Assembly (NCBI GenBank): GCA_016786665.1
Contig: JAEUVZ010000003.1
Location: 1-52,535 of the forward strand
Source: Flavipsychrobacter sp.
GTDB taxonomy: Bacteria; Bacteroidota; Bacteroidia; Chitinophagales; Chitinophagaceae
DNA: 52,535 nt
Reading direction: 5' to 3'
The notes beneath the pieces were generated by a model. It had not been told where the DNA came from. It saw only the letters and a program-made list of their open reading frames with translations, and searched no databases. How positions within the stretch are numbered: position 1 is the first letter of the stretch; every line of letters starts with the position of its first letter. This document shows positions 16,342 to 26,005 of this stretch, in pieces. A program made the translations under genes and the position numbers.

Positions 16342-17817
16342 TTAAAATTCAAATTCTTTGTCTATAGGTTCTCCCGGCAGAAGTATGTGAACAAAAGGGC
16401 CCTTAAACCTTTTTAGGCTGCTGTGATAGTATGCTGAGGTGGGGAGGAACCCGATAGCTGCTGTTTTTTTACCAGATAAATATACTTCGTTCACCAGCTT
16501 CGTATAGGGAGCGTACCTGCCTGGCCGTGCCGGAGGCCTGGCAATAGTTTGCTCATTAGAATAGAACATAAGCTGCCAGCCTAGCATATCATTTTCGGTG
16601 AAAACATAGTGCACATCGTTTTGGTTCAGGTAGTTCAAGACCTGTTTTGCGGACTGTACATTGGACCCCATATTGTCTATTTGGCGGAACGTGAGCGTTG
16701 CCAGGTAGCCCGTTATGATGAGCAACAGCAATGCTGCATAATGAACGCGCTTTAACAGCCGTTCATCCAGGAATAGAAATAAAGTAAATAGGGTGGCTCC
16801 AACTATGCCGAGCAAATAACGAGGCTGTATATCGAAAGAGAAGAAAGTGCTGGCAAGGAACAAACCGACAGAAAGAACCCCGCAACAAAACAGGAGATGT
16901 TTCTTAGTGAATCGCAATAGATAATATTTTTCGGAGAAAAACCTGTACGTCCCTATCCCGAGCAGAGAACAGATAAGAATGATGAACTCATAACTGAAGA
17001 GGCGCTGAAAGAAGCCGGGGATACCAGTTTCGTCAAATTCATAATTTCCATGCAGGGCTCGGTAGGTGAAGGAGGGCAGTTGCGAGAAAGACCTTTCCAG
17101 GCGTTTGAATGGATTGTTAATGCCCATGTGATACGTGTCGGGCAGATGTTTTTTGTAGAAATAGAAGAGTACATTCAATATCACAAAGGGTATAACTATA
17201 TACGATATCCTACGAATGTCTTTGCTGTCAAGGTAACGGTAAAATATGAACGATAAGGGCAGCAAAATAAAAATGATGTGGCTTTGATAAGTGAGTGATA
17301 GCAGAATACCGATGGATGCATAGACAATCTTATTGTCCGCGAGTTTTTTATGAAACAGGAGGAATAGGATAACAAAAGAACAGGTTGAGGCTGTGATATA
17401 TCCGCCTCTGGCCTTTAAAGCCCAGTTGAACCAAGCGGGAGCACAAATAAAGGCTGCTGTGATGAGAAAAGGCAGCCATTTGTTGCGTGTGTTAAGTTGA
17501 GCCAATGTTAGGTAGAAAAATGTAACCCCGATAGCCCACAGGAAAAGCATCGCGGCCTTTACGCTAAAAGTGGATATGCCAAACACGAAATAGAAAAGCG
17601 TAATAGTAGAAGTCTCAATAAAAGTAAAGCCATACTGTTGCCCATAAAAGAACAACGGAAATTCTTTGCCCTGGGAAATATGTTTCGACATAAGGGCTAC
17701 TACGCACTCGTCGCCATCAAGGATAAGGGTGGGGTCCAAAAACACCGGAAGCCTTGTAACAATGCAGAGAAGTATTATCGCAATTACGGGGATAGTTAAA
17801 TGCCGTGAGCTACTCAT
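16342..17817 (-). CDS. GT-C-type integral membrane glycosyltransferase-like protein
   Basis: A 491-residue polytopic membrane protein with around ten hydrophobic segments. The N-terminal region has LDPTLILDGDECVVALMSKHI followed by FPLFFYGQQYGF, which resembles the first periplasmic loop of GT-C glycosyltransferases (PMT/ArnT/GT39 type), where an acidic pair binds metal or lipid-phosphate sugar. DGDE at about residues 34-37 would be that motif. The soluble C-terminal part (about 395-491) has the pattern of the periplasmic domain of this group. Donor and acceptor are unknown. It is a single gene, divergent from purL. Confidence 0.72.
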   Translation of the reverse strand: MSSSRHLTIPVIAIILLCIVTRLPVFLDPTLILDGDECVVALMSKHISQGKEFPLFFYGQQYGFTFIETSTITLFYFVFGISTFSVKAAMLFLWAIGVTFFYLTLAQLNTRNKWLPFLITAAFICAPAWFNWALKARGGYITASTCSFVILFLLFHKKLADNKIVYASIGILLSLTYQSHIIFILLPLSFIFYRYLDSKDIRRISYIVIPFVILNVLFYFYKKHLPDTYHMGINNPFKRLERSFSQLPSFTYRALHGNYEFDETGIPGFFQRLFSYEFIILICSLLGIGTYRFFSEKYYLLRFTKKHLLFCCGVLSVGLFLASTFFSFDIQPRYLLGIVGATLFTLFLFLDERLLKRVHYAALLLLIITGYLATLTFRQIDNMGSNVQSAKQVLNYLNQNDVHYVFTENDMLGWQLMFYSNEQTIARPPARPGRYAPYTKLVNEVYLSGKKTAAIGFLPTSAYYHSSLKRFKGPFVHILLPGEPIDKEFEF

Positions 17818-17942
17818 GGAGCTAATATAGATATAAATTTTATCTCTATCTCATGTGGTTTGATGGCAAACTGGAAAAAGGACGGGGCACCAACGGGATA
17901 TTGTGCCATGGAACTGCGTTAGGAAGGCCCTGAAAAATAACT

Positions 17943-17950
17943 TAGTTTTG
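17943..17950 (+). promoter_or_regulatory. TAnnTTTG -7 element of purL
   Basis: TAGTTTTG fits the -7 consensus, 41 bases before the purL ATG at 17992. No PurR-like operator is recognised. Confidence 0.55.
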
Positions 17951-17991
17951 CACTTCAATTTCAGCCTACAAATAAAACATTTTAGCATCCC

Positions 17992-20214
17992 ATGCAGGCA
18001 GCACTCGAGCAACAGGCAACTCTGGAACAGGCCATAAAACTTGGCTTACGCGAAGACGAATTCGAAAAAATAAAAGAAATCCTGGGTCGTACTCCCAACT
18101 TTAATGAAACGGCTATGTACTCCGTAATGTGGAGCGAACACTGCAGTTACAAAAATTCCATAAAGTGGCTGAAGACCCTTCCGCGAGACGGGGAGCGCCT
18201 GCTGGTAAAAGCAGGAGAGGAAAACGCCGGCCTGGTGGATATAGGTGATGGCCTGGGTTGCGTGTTCAAAATAGAGTCGCACAACCACCCTTCGGCTATC
18301 GAACCCTTCCAGGGGGCGGCTACGGGTGTGGGGGGTATCCACCGCGACATTTTCACGATGGGCGCCCGTCCCATAGCTGCGCTCAATTCACTGCGCTTTG
18401 GCAAAATGGACAACCCCAAAACAAAGTGGTTGCTGAAAGGCGTGGTAAAGGGCATAGGCCATTACGGCAACTGTTTCGGCGTGCCAACGGTAGCCGGAGA
18501 AGTATATTATGAAAGCTGCTACCAAACCAACCCGCTGGTGAATGCCATGAGCGTGGGGGTAGTAAAAGTAGGGGAGACAGTTTCCGCCACTTCTTATGGA
18601 GAAGGCAACCCGGTATTTATTGTAGGTGCTGCTACCGGCAAAGACGGTATTGGCGGCGCCTCATTTGCCTCTGCCGATATCAGCGAGAACAGTGCGGAGT
18701 CTTTGCCGTCTGTACAGGTAGGCGACCCGTTTGAAGAGAAGAAATTATTAGAAGCTTGCCTGGAAGCCATCCAGACAAAGACCATTATAGGCATGCAAGA
18801 CATGGGTGCCGCTGGCATCACCTGCTCTACCAGTGAAATGAGCGCTAAGGGCGAGCACGGGATGATCATACACCTGGACAAGGTTCCTACCCGCCAGGCC
18901 AATATGAAGCCCTGGGAAATGTTGCTGAGCGAAAGCCAGGAACGGATGCTTATTGTGGTGAAAAAGGGAGAGGAAGCCGCCATCCAGAAGGTATTCGACA
19001 AGTGGGACATCCACTGTGTGCAGATAGGAGAAGTGACGAAAGAGCAGCGGTTGAAATTCTACATGCACGACGAGCTGGTAGCGGATGTGCCTGGAGAGAG
19101 CATGGTATTAGGTGGCGGAGCTCCTGTGTATGAACGTGAATATACCGAGCCAAAATACCTGGAGCAGATAAACGCGTTTAACCCCGATGATGTGCGCGTT
19201 CCTGCTGACCTGAAGCAGGTAGCATACGAACTGGTGCAACTGCCCAACATAGCCTCTAAGCGGTGGATATACGAGCAGTACGATTCTATGGTAGGTACAG
19301 GCAACACCCAAACCAACGGCCCAAGCGACGCAGCGGTAGTGAAAGTACACGGAAGCCCCAAGGGCATTGCCTGCACTACCGATTGCAATAGCCGATACGT
19401 TTTTGCCGACCCTTATAAGGGGGCGATGATAGCTGTGAGCGAAGCCGCCCGCAATATCGTTTGCTCTGGCGGGGTGCCGGTAGCTATCACCAATTGCCTC
19501 AATTTTGGTAACCCGTACAACCCGGAAGTGTATTACCAGTTTGTACATGCTATCAAAGGGATGGGAGCCGCCTGCGAAAAACTGGGTACGCCGGTGACGG
19601 GCGGTAACGTCAGTTTCTACAATCAGTCGGAAGATGGGCCGGTGTACCCAACACCCACTATTGGTATGGTGGGTGTGCTGGATTCGCTGGACCAGAAGAT
19701 GACGCTGGATTTCAAAAAGCCCGGAGACATCATTTACCTGGTAGGGGAGAGCCGCAACGATATCAATTGCTCTGAGTACCTGCACCACATATGTGGCGTT
19801 ACACATAGCCCGGCGCCGTACTTTGACCTGGAGGAGGAGCACAAACTTCAGCAGACAATACTGCGCCTCATCAACGAAAAGGTCATCAACTCCGCGCACG
19901 ATATTTCAGAAGGCGGATTGTTTACCTGCCTCCTGGAAAGCGCCATGAGCAGGAACCTCGGCTTTAGTATAGAAATGGCGGAAGGCATGCGCAAGGACGC
20001 GTTCCTTTTTGGTGAAGCGCAAAGCCGCGTGGTGGTAAGTGTCAACCCATCTATTCATGCTATGTTTGAGGCGGAAATGGATGGAGTTACCTTTACCCGG
20101 CTCGGTACCGTAGTAGCAGGGGGGGAAATAGCCATTGACGGAGATAGCTGGGGCTATATATCCGACTGGAAAGAAGCATACGACAACTCTTTAGAGAAAC
20201 TACTGGCCAGCTAA
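17992..20214 (+). CDS. purL: Phosphoribosylformylglycinamidine synthase, synthetase subunit
   Basis: Converts FGAR to FGAM with ATP and glutamine-derived ammonia in purine synthesis. At 740 residues it is the small PurL, needing separate PurQ and PurS, neither of which is in the window. Typical stretches are MWSEHCSYKNS (about 44-54), ESHNHPSAIEPFQGAATGVGG (split), the HRDIFTMGARPIA segment, GMQDMGAAGITCSTSEM, TGNTQTNGPSDAAVVKV and the C-terminal HDISEGGLFTCLLES. It stands alone with its own promoter and terminator. Confidence 0.96.
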   Translation: MQAALEQQATLEQAIKLGLREDEFEKIKEILGRTPNFNETAMYSVMWSEHCSYKNSIKWLKTLPRDGERLLVKAGEENAGLVDIGDGLGCVFKIESHNHPSAIEPFQGAATGVGGIHRDIFTMGARPIAALNSLRFGKMDNPKTKWLLKGVVKGIGHYGNCFGVPTVAGEVYYESCYQTNPLVNAMSVGVVKVGETVSATSYGEGNPVFIVGAATGKDGIGGASFASADISENSAESLPSVQVGDPFEEKKLLEACLEAIQTKTIIGMQDMGAAGITCSTSEMSAKGEHGMIIHLDKVPTRQANMKPWEMLLSESQERMLIVVKKGEEAAIQKVFDKWDIHCVQIGEVTKEQRLKFYMHDELVADVPGESMVLGGGAPVYEREYTEPKYLEQINAFNPDDVRVPADLKQVAYELVQLPNIASKRWIYEQYDSMVGTGNTQTNGPSDAAVVKVHGSPKGIACTTDCNSRYVFADPYKGAMIAVSEAARNIVCSGGVPVAITNCLNFGNPYNPEVYYQFVHAIKGMGAACEKLGTPVTGGNVSFYNQSEDGPVYPTPTIGMVGVLDSLDQKMTLDFKKPGDIIYLVGESRNDINCSEYLHHICGVTHSPAPYFDLEEEHKLQQTILRLINEKVINSAHDISEGGLFTCLLESAMSRNLGFSIEMAEGMRKDAFLFGEAQSRVVVSVNPSIHAMFEAEMDGVTFTRLGTVVAGGEIAIDGDSWGYISDWKEAYDNSLEKLLAS

Positions 20215-20234
20215 GCGGCACAGATAACATAGTG

Positions 20235-20271
20235 TGCGGCAATAGGGTTCTCCCTGTTGCCGCATTTTTTT
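20235..20271 (+). terminator. Intrinsic terminator of purL
   Basis: TGCGGCAA (20235-20242) pairs with TTGCCGCA (20257-20264); GGG/CCC extend the stem inside. Seven T follow. Confidence 0.85.
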
Positions 20272-20329
20272 GCGGTAAGTGACGCGTGTTTGGGTAACAG
20301 GGTATTCTCCGGCCTGCAAAAGGCCTGCG

Positions 20330-20665
20330 CTACTTCTCATATGCCACCTGCGAGTACTTAACTTCACCCTGCAGGGGAGGTCTCATTTTCCGCACGGTCA
20401 CTTTTATTTTTTCAGCTACAGGGAAGAGTTCTTTTAATGCGGCGTGTATCTGCTGAACGAATGTTTCCAGCAGTTGCCCTTCCCGGTGAAACACTTCCAG
20501 CACCACAGAGTGGATAATAGTATAGTCAATGAACGGCCAGGGTGAGCTATTATCGGGTGCCCATACGTCTACATCTACTTCAAATGCATTGCCCAGCACG
20601 TGCTCCTGCGGGTAAAGGCCATGTGGAGCATTCAGTTTTATTCCATGAAGCGAAACGGTAAGCAT
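20330..20665 (-). CDS. folB: Dihydroneopterin aldolase
   Basis: Cleaves 7,8-dihydroneopterin to 6-hydroxymethyl-dihydropterin in folate synthesis. The 111-residue product has the family start VSLHGIKLNAPHGLYPQEH, the FEVDVDV strand, IDYTIIHSVVLEVFHREGQLLETF (split) and the closing VTVRKMRPPLQGEVKYSQV. ATG 20665 (MLTVSLHG) was chosen over an upstream in-frame ATG at 20707, which would overlap the end of the preceding gene and add a non-homologous stretch. It lies 44 bases downstream of the propeller lipoprotein gene and may be co-transcribed with it. Confidence 0.9.
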   Translation of the reverse strand: MLTVSLHGIKLNAPHGLYPQEHVLGNAFEVDVDVWAPDNSSPWPFIDYTIIHSVVLEVFHREGQLLETFVQQIHAALKELFPVAEKIKVTVRKMRPPLQGEVKYSQVAYEK

Positions 20666-20709
20666 ACAGTACGGATAGTTATGTACAGCAAAAATAGCAG
20701 GAAACAAGC

Positions 20710-22194
20710 TTACTTAAAGCGCGCGTCCAGCCCATATGGGTCTGGCGTCACCTCGTAGCGGATATTGTTCACCGGCCGCAGTGTATTGAGGTCGTAGATA
20801 TTATACCAGCCGTTGCGGCCGTCGCAGCCTGAGGAGTGGTGCGGCGCGGGCCCGTCAATGCCCAGGTTTTCACTGGCAATATACAGGCGGTCGTGTTGCT
20901 CATCCACCGTTATGCCATGCGGCATGTAGAAATCGCCGTATATCGGGCTACCCACCTTTTGCAGCGTATTCATATCTATCACGTACACAGAGCCTCTTGC
21001 CTTTGCTGTGGAGGTGTTGATGTCGTCTATGCAGGTAACGAACAGCCAGTTTTTCTTTTTCCATACGGTCATCTCTTTGGGACGGATGCCTACACTTATT
21101 GTAGTTATTTCATTGGTGGCTATATCTATTACCCGTACCTCGTGGGTGTTCTCACAGGTAACAAATAGTTTCTTGTTATCCGCCGACATTACTATCTCAT
21201 GCGGGTTGGTATTCCCCTCCCGGTAGCCCATTATTTCCTCATCCCCCTCCAGGTATATGGGAAAAATTGGTTCTACCAGGTCGTTGGGTATAAAGCGGTA
21301 TACAATATTGGTATTTTGACTGGTGATATACATTGTGTCGAATGAGGGACTAGCAGCTATGCCATGAGCATACTTAAAACCGGCATCGTATACTTCATCT
21401 ATCGTCATCGATTCGGCGTTCACTTTCACCATCAGGTTGTTATTCAGGTCGCTTACCAGGAGTTTTTTCCCGTCAGGGGAAAGGTATATCACATTCCATC
21501 CGCCTGAGCCTATCGCTACCGAACCCATCACTTTGTCCGTTTTCACATCCAGTTTCTGTATCACAGTACCTTCCACAAAACACACATAGGCATATTGCCC
21601 GTCCGGCGAGAACTTCACATTGTGGGCTACCTCGGTTCTGCCGGGCTCAATGCCAATTGGTATATACCGCATTACCTGCCCGCTTTTAGCGTCTATTACG
21701 GTTACCAGGTCTTCGCACTGTTGTTGGGTCATGTATATTTTCTGGCGGGTGTCCGGGTTATCGGCAAAGGGTATATTGCCTGCGGCGTCGGGTGCGCCAT
21801 TGGCTATCCAGCTTTTCAGGGCATTGTACTCTTCCTCCGTAAGCGCGGTAGCATTGTAGGGCATGGAAGGGATGGCCACGATGTCGTTATTGCTGTGGCT
21901 TTCCTGGTTTACGTAATAGAGCAGCGTACTGTATTTGGTGCTGTAAGGAACCACTACGGCGCCGTGCGAGCTGCCTTTAAACAGTTCTTCCCAGCTATCC
22001 AGCCGTAGTTTGGCTGCGTTTACCGCTCCGGCGGCGTCGTGGCAGCCCTCGTTGGCGCATTTATAAATGAGGATACGCGATACCTCCGCCGGGAAATTCC
22101 CTTTCTCCTGGTCAAATGGCTCGTGGCGGCACGACAGGAACGAGTAGGCAAACAGGCCGAGGGACAGGGCTAATATGGCGATTTTGCGTATCAT
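20710..22194 (-). CDS. Lipoprotein with PSCyt1-like haem domain and YncE-like beta-propeller
   Basis: A 494-residue exported lipoprotein (lipobox FLSC, Cys22). Residues 35-140 read like the planctomycete-type cytochrome domain (PSCyt1): LRLDSWEELFKGSSHGAVVVP, IPSMPYN and YNALKSWIANGAPDAAG. Its haem motif is unusual: CANEGCH at 46-52 is C-x4-C-H rather than C-x2-C-H. Met111 may be the second axial ligand. From about 155 to the end, repeats such as VAHNVKFSPDGQYAYVC, NVIYLSPDGKKLLVSD and NPHEIVMSADNKKLFVTC form a seven-bladed propeller of the YVTN/YncE type. A redox or metal-sensing role in the periplasm is possible. It is divergent from the Omp85 gene and upstream of folB. Confidence 0.78.
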   Translation of the reverse strand: MIRKIAILALSLGLFAYSFLSCRHEPFDQEKGNFPAEVSRILIYKCANEGCHDAAGAVNAAKLRLDSWEELFKGSSHGAVVVPYSTKYSTLLYYVNQESHSNNDIVAIPSMPYNATALTEEEYNALKSWIANGAPDAAGNIPFADNPDTRQKIYMTQQQCEDLVTVIDAKSGQVMRYIPIGIEPGRTEVAHNVKFSPDGQYAYVCFVEGTVIQKLDVKTDKVMGSVAIGSGGWNVIYLSPDGKKLLVSDLNNNLMVKVNAESMTIDEVYDAGFKYAHGIAASPSFDTMYITSQNTNIVYRFIPNDLVEPIFPIYLEGDEEIMGYREGNTNPHEIVMSADNKKLFVTCENTHEVRVIDIATNEITTISVGIRPKEMTVWKKKNWLFVTCIDDINTSTAKARGSVYVIDMNTLQKVGSPIYGDFYMPHGITVDEQHDRLYIASENLGIDGPAPHHSSGCDGRNGWYNIYDLNTLRPVNNIRYEVTPDPYGLDARFK

Positions 22195-22305
22195 GGACTT
22201 TATAAAGTTAAGGAATACGGGCCGTTCAATAGCAGAAAATGATGAAAATCACGCGGGTTGTATGCCTATAACAGAGGTCTATGTTATCTTGCAGCCCATA
22301 TACGG

Positions 22306-23736
22306 ATGAAATATTTCCTGTCAGTAGTAGTTTGTTTGCTGTGTGCTGTTGCATCCTTCGCGCAGCAGGACAACCCTATCCGCATAGCCAGGGACACGCT
22401 GAAGCGCCAGGTGCCCGATAGCCTTGAGGAGCGTGTGAGCATCAATGCCATTGTTGTTACGGGCAATAAGCACACTAAAGAGCGCATCATCCTCCGTGAA
22501 ATGAACGTGAAGGCCGGAGACATAGTGGGCACCGATTCCCTCACCTCGCTCGTAAACCTGAACCGGATACGGATACAGAACCTGGAACTATTCAACGAGG
22601 TGAATATCTCCATTGTGCGTGTCAGCAGCTCCGAAGTGTACTGGCGCATAGAAGTGCAGGAACGGTGGTACATTTTTCCGGAGGTTTCCCTGAAGCTGGC
22701 CGACCGGAATTTTAACGTATGGTGGTACGAGCAGAATCATGATATAAAGCGTGCCGTAATTGGGTTGGCGCTCTCACACTTCAATTTCCGCGGAAACCAG
22801 GAAAAGCTGAGTATCTCCACCCAGGTTGGCTACACCCAGAAGTTCGGCATCAACTACCAGCGCCCCTATATTGATAAAAAACAGAAGCACGGCATTGGCA
22901 TATCGGTTTACGATACCCGGCAGAGGGAAACGTATTACCAAACCGACTCCAACCGGCTCGATTTCGCGGGAAGCCGCCAGCGAGATGTATGGGGCATGTT
23001 TGAGGCCAACCTCAGTTACACGTTCCGGCCCGCATACAGTACCCGCCACCTTTTCCAGCTATCGTACCGGAACTACCGCATAGCCGATACCATACGCGAT
23101 CTTAATCCCAATTTTTTTGCCGGGGGCAGTACCCGCGCCGATTACCTGGAAGCGTTTTTCCGTATTGATATCAACCGCGTCGACAACTGGAATTATCCGC
23201 TCCGAGGCTTCAAAATGGTCGGAACTTCTACCAACAGGGTGGGGCTCAATGGTTTTGGCTTCCAGGTGTTTGCCAATGTAGAGATGGGGTACTTTCACAA
23301 TCCCGTAGGCCGCTGGTATTGGAATGCCATATTCCGGGGGCGGCTTATGCTGCCCGAAAGGCCCGCGTATGGTTTCCTGGGCGGGCTGGGCGGCTCCACC
23401 GACTACCTCCGGGGCTACGAGTACTATGTGATAGACGGCCCCCAGTATGCACTGCTTCGGCTGGACCTGAAGTACGAGGCGCTCAATTATACCATTAAGG
23501 GCATACCCATACGGGTGCTGTCGGCCATACCCATCCGCATATACCCCAAGATATTTGCCGATGTAGGCGGGGCCCGCAATCCCCGTCCTTTCAATAGCAC
23601 GCTCAATAACCGGCTGCTCTATTCCGGTGGTTTCGGGCTCGACCTGGTAACCGCCTACCAGATAAAACTGCGCCTGGAGTACGCCTTTAACCACTTGGGC
23701 GAAAAAGGGCTATTTTTGCACACCAACAGCGAATAG
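22306..23736 (+). CDS. Omp85 (BamA/TamA)-family outer-membrane protein with one POTRA domain
   Basis: A 476-residue outer-membrane protein. After the signal peptide (MKYFLSVVVCLLCAVASFAQ) one POTRA domain spans about 40-115 (VSINAIVVTGNKHTKERIILRE, split; IEVQERWYIFPEVSL). The rest is a 16-stranded-type barrel with the Omp85 features FRIDINRVDNWNYPLRGFKM (split) and LGGSTDYLRGYEYYVIDG, the latter carrying the RGY (RGF-like) lid-loop motif. One POTRA is fewer than in BamA itself, so this is an accessory Omp85, possibly a lipid or protein insertase. ATG 22306 begins the signal peptide. nadK follows after 35 bases. Confidence 0.88.
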   Translation: MKYFLSVVVCLLCAVASFAQQDNPIRIARDTLKRQVPDSLEERVSINAIVVTGNKHTKERIILREMNVKAGDIVGTDSLTSLVNLNRIRIQNLELFNEVNISIVRVSSSEVYWRIEVQERWYIFPEVSLKLADRNFNVWWYEQNHDIKRAVIGLALSHFNFRGNQEKLSISTQVGYTQKFGINYQRPYIDKKQKHGIGISVYDTRQRETYYQTDSNRLDFAGSRQRDVWGMFEANLSYTFRPAYSTRHLFQLSYRNYRIADTIRDLNPNFFAGGSTRADYLEAFFRIDINRVDNWNYPLRGFKMVGTSTNRVGLNGFGFQVFANVEMGYFHNPVGRWYWNAIFRGRLMLPERPAYGFLGGLGGSTDYLRGYEYYVIDGPQYALLRLDLKYEALNYTIKGIPIRVLSAIPIRIYPKIFADVGGARNPRPFNSTLNNRLLYSGGFGLDLVTAYQIKLRLEYAFNHLGEKGLFLHTNSE

Positions 23737-23771
23737 TATCTTTCATGTAAAGTTTGCTGTAAATTAAAGCC

Positions 23772-24653
23772 ATGCTAGTAGCGCTATACAACAGGACATT
23801 TGAAGAGCAGGACATTCCCGTGCTGCAGCACATTCTGCAGATGTTGCATACGCACAAGCTCCAGATGGTCTTCTACAAGGAGTTTTACGAGCGCATACAG
23901 CCCCACCTCCCCTTTACGCCGGAACAGGTACGCACCTTCACCGGCAAGCTGGACCTGCCCATGAACACCGATATGCTGTTTAGCCTGGGGGGCGATGGCA
24001 CCTTGCTGGATACGGTCACCTTTGTGGGCAACAGCAACATACCCATCATTGGGGTCAACCTGGGCCGGCTGGGTTTCCTGGCCGCCATACCGGAAGAGGA
24101 GGTAGATGCCGCTATACTCTCGCTGGTGAGAGGCTCATATACGCTGGAAAAGCGCACCCTCATCCACCTGGACTCCAGCGTACCCCTGTTCGATGGGTCT
24201 CCTTTTGCCCTGAATGAGTTTACTATACACCGGAAGGATTCCTCCTCGATGATTAAGATACATACCTACCTGAATGGGGAGTTCCTCAATACCTACTGGG
24301 CCGATGGCCTGGTGGTGGCTACCCCTACGGGCTCTACCGGCTACTCCCTGAGTGGCGGTGGCCCGGTAGTATTCCCCCAGACATCCAGCTTCGTTATCAC
24401 GCCCGTAGCGCCCCACAACCTGAATACCCGGCCCATCGTGGTTCCGGACGACAATGTGATTTCGTTCGAGGTAGAAGGACGCGCGGAACAATTCTTGTGT
24501 ACCCTCGATTCGCGTACCGAGACCATCACCAGTTCTATTCAGCTGGCGGTGAAAAAGGAGCAGTTTACCATCTCCCTGGTTCGCCCCGATGAGCATAACT
24601 TCCTGAAAACCATCAGGCAAAAGCTCTATTGGGGCATAGATAGGCGCAACTGA
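23772..24653 (+). CDS. nadK: NAD kinase
   Basis: Phosphorylates NAD to NADP using ATP. The 293-residue product has GGDG at 73-76 in FSLGGDGTLLDT, GVNLGRLGFLA, the NEFTIHRKDSSSMI segment and the glycine-rich ATPTGSTGYSLSGGGP motif. It lies between the Omp85 gene and the PorG-like gene; nadK beside DUF6089 and an Omp85 gene is a pattern I associate with Bacteroidota, though uppS, often also present, is missing here. Confidence 0.96.
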   Translation: MLVALYNRTFEEQDIPVLQHILQMLHTHKLQMVFYKEFYERIQPHLPFTPEQVRTFTGKLDLPMNTDMLFSLGGDGTLLDTVTFVGNSNIPIIGVNLGRLGFLAAIPEEEVDAAILSLVRGSYTLEKRTLIHLDSSVPLFDGSPFALNEFTIHRKDSSSMIKIHTYLNGEFLNTYWADGLVVATPTGSTGYSLSGGGPVVFPQTSSFVITPVAPHNLNTRPIVVPDDNVISFEVEGRAEQFLCTLDSRTETITSSIQLAVKKEQFTISLVRPDEHNFLKTIRQKLYWGIDRRN

Positions 24654-24689
24654 CAATAAAAAACTACTTTTATAGTTGATAGTATATCC

Positions 24690-25553
24690 ATGAAGATAAA
24701 AGGCCTTATATATACCTTGGTTTTACTGCTGGCGGCAATGCCGGTAAAAGCACAGTTCTTTTACAGCGCCGGCGAGGCCGGCGTATCCATGGGCGCTGCC
24801 CAATATTTTGGCGACCTCAACGAGCGCAGCTTCAAGTATGTACGTCCGGCGGGCGGTGCTTACTTCCGCTATCATTTCAATCCTTATATTTCCGGTAAAG
24901 TATCGCTGAACTACGCGCACATCGGCTTCGACGACAAGCTTTCCAGCAACGAGTACGACCGCAAGCGCAACCTGAACTTCAAAAGCGAGATATTTGAAGC
25001 TTCTATACAGGCCGAGTTCAATTTCTTTAAGTTCGCTACCGGCGATGAAGACCACCGTTTTACACCCTACCTTACCGGTGGCTTCGGGGTGTTTTATTAC
25101 AACCCTTATACCGAGTTCAACGGACGCAGGTACTACCTCCGCCCTCTCGGTACCGAGGGCCAGAATGTGGGCTACAACCAGCACAAGTACAACAGGACCA
25201 GTTATTGCTTTCCCGTGGGGGTGGGCGTTAAGTATTGGCTCCGCCCTGGTGTGAACCTGGGCTTTGAAATAGCCGACCGCCTAACCCTTACCGATTACAT
25301 AGACGATGTAAGCGCCTACTATGTAGACCGCAGCTTTTTTGCCGGCAGCCTCTCCGACCCCGCACCGGCTTACTACATACAAGACCGCTCCCTTGAGGTT
25401 ACACCCAACGACCCCCTGGGCCGCCCGGGCAAGCAAAGAGGCAATACCAGCACCCGGGACCAGTATCTTACTGCGGTCATTACCCTGTCGTTCCAGCTAA
25501 AGGTGTACAAGTGCCCGGGCTACCTCAATAAAGACTTTTCCCAGGGACGCTAA
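24690..25553 (+). CDS. DUF6089/PorG-like outer-membrane barrel
   Basis: A 287-residue exported barrel protein: signal peptide MKIKGLIYTLVLLLAAMPVKAQ, then GEAGVSMGAAQYFGDLNER, which is typical of the DUF6089 family (PorG in Porphyromonas). PorG is an outer-membrane part of T9SS linked to the PorK/N ring. Further barrel strands follow (FTPYLTGGFGVFYYNPY, FPVGVGVKYWLRPGVNLGFE). Assignment as PorG itself is inferred: the family has several paralogues. It lies 36 bases after nadK and its stop overlaps that of the convergent GNAT gene by 3-4 bases. PorX is encoded close by. Confidence 0.78.
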   Translation: MKIKGLIYTLVLLLAAMPVKAQFFYSAGEAGVSMGAAQYFGDLNERSFKYVRPAGGAYFRYHFNPYISGKVSLNYAHIGFDDKLSSNEYDRKRNLNFKSEIFEASIQAEFNFFKFATGDEDHRFTPYLTGGFGVFYYNPYTEFNGRRYYLRPLGTEGQNVGYNQHKYNRTSYCFPVGVGVKYWLRPGVNLGFEIADRLTLTDYIDDVSAYYVDRSFFAGSLSDPAPAYYIQDRSLEVTPNDPLGRPGKQRGNTSTRDQYLTAVITLSFQLKVYKCPGYLNKDFSQGR

Positions 25554-26005
25554 AGGTTAAGCGAGACGTTTACCCATTCCGCATCAAAGGCCGCCTTATA
25601 TTTTTGATAGAAGCGGATGGCTGGTTCGTTCCACTCCAGCACTTGCCACGCTATGCCGCTATATTGTTTTTCCCGGGCAACGGCTATTAATTGGTCCATT
25701 AGCTGGCCGCCTATGCCTTGTCCGCGCCAATCCTCCGTTACCAGTATGTCTTCCAGGTACATACGCTGGCCCTTCCAGGTAGAGAACCTGATATAATAGA
25801 GGGCGAAGCCCACCACGTTACCCTCCGCCGTTTCCGCTACATAGGCCCACCATACGGGGCGTTCCCCAAATCCGCTTTCCCGGAAGTGCTCCGGGCTTAC
25901 GGTCACTTCCTGCGGTGCGCGTTCGTAAAGGGCCAGCTCCCGCACCAGTTCCAGCATCCGGGGGCAATCCTCCGCTATGGCCGCCCGTATTCGTATATCA
26001 GGCAT
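25550..26005 (-). CDS. GNAT N-acetyltransferase, diamine acetyltransferase-like
   Basis: A 151-residue acetyltransferase. The layout matches the spermidine/thialysine acetyltransferase branch of GNAT: LVRELALYERAPQEVTVS near the start, VGFALYYIRFSTWKGQRMYLEDI (split), the acetyl-CoA loop EDWRGQGIGGQLMDQL and the end WQVLEWNEPAIRFYQKYKA. A small amine or thialysine is the likely acceptor. ATG 26005 (MPDIRIRAA) is chosen; a longer frame to 26068 adds an unrelated stretch. The stop overlaps the PorG-like gene's stop tail-to-tail. Confidence 0.9.
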   Translation of the reverse strand: MPDIRIRAAIAEDCPRMLELVRELALYERAPQEVTVSPEHFRESGFGERPVWWAYVAETAEGNVVGFALYYIRFSTWKGQRMYLEDILVTEDWRGQGIGGQLMDQLIAVAREKQYSGIAWQVLEWNEPAIRFYQKYKAAFDAEWVNVSLNL

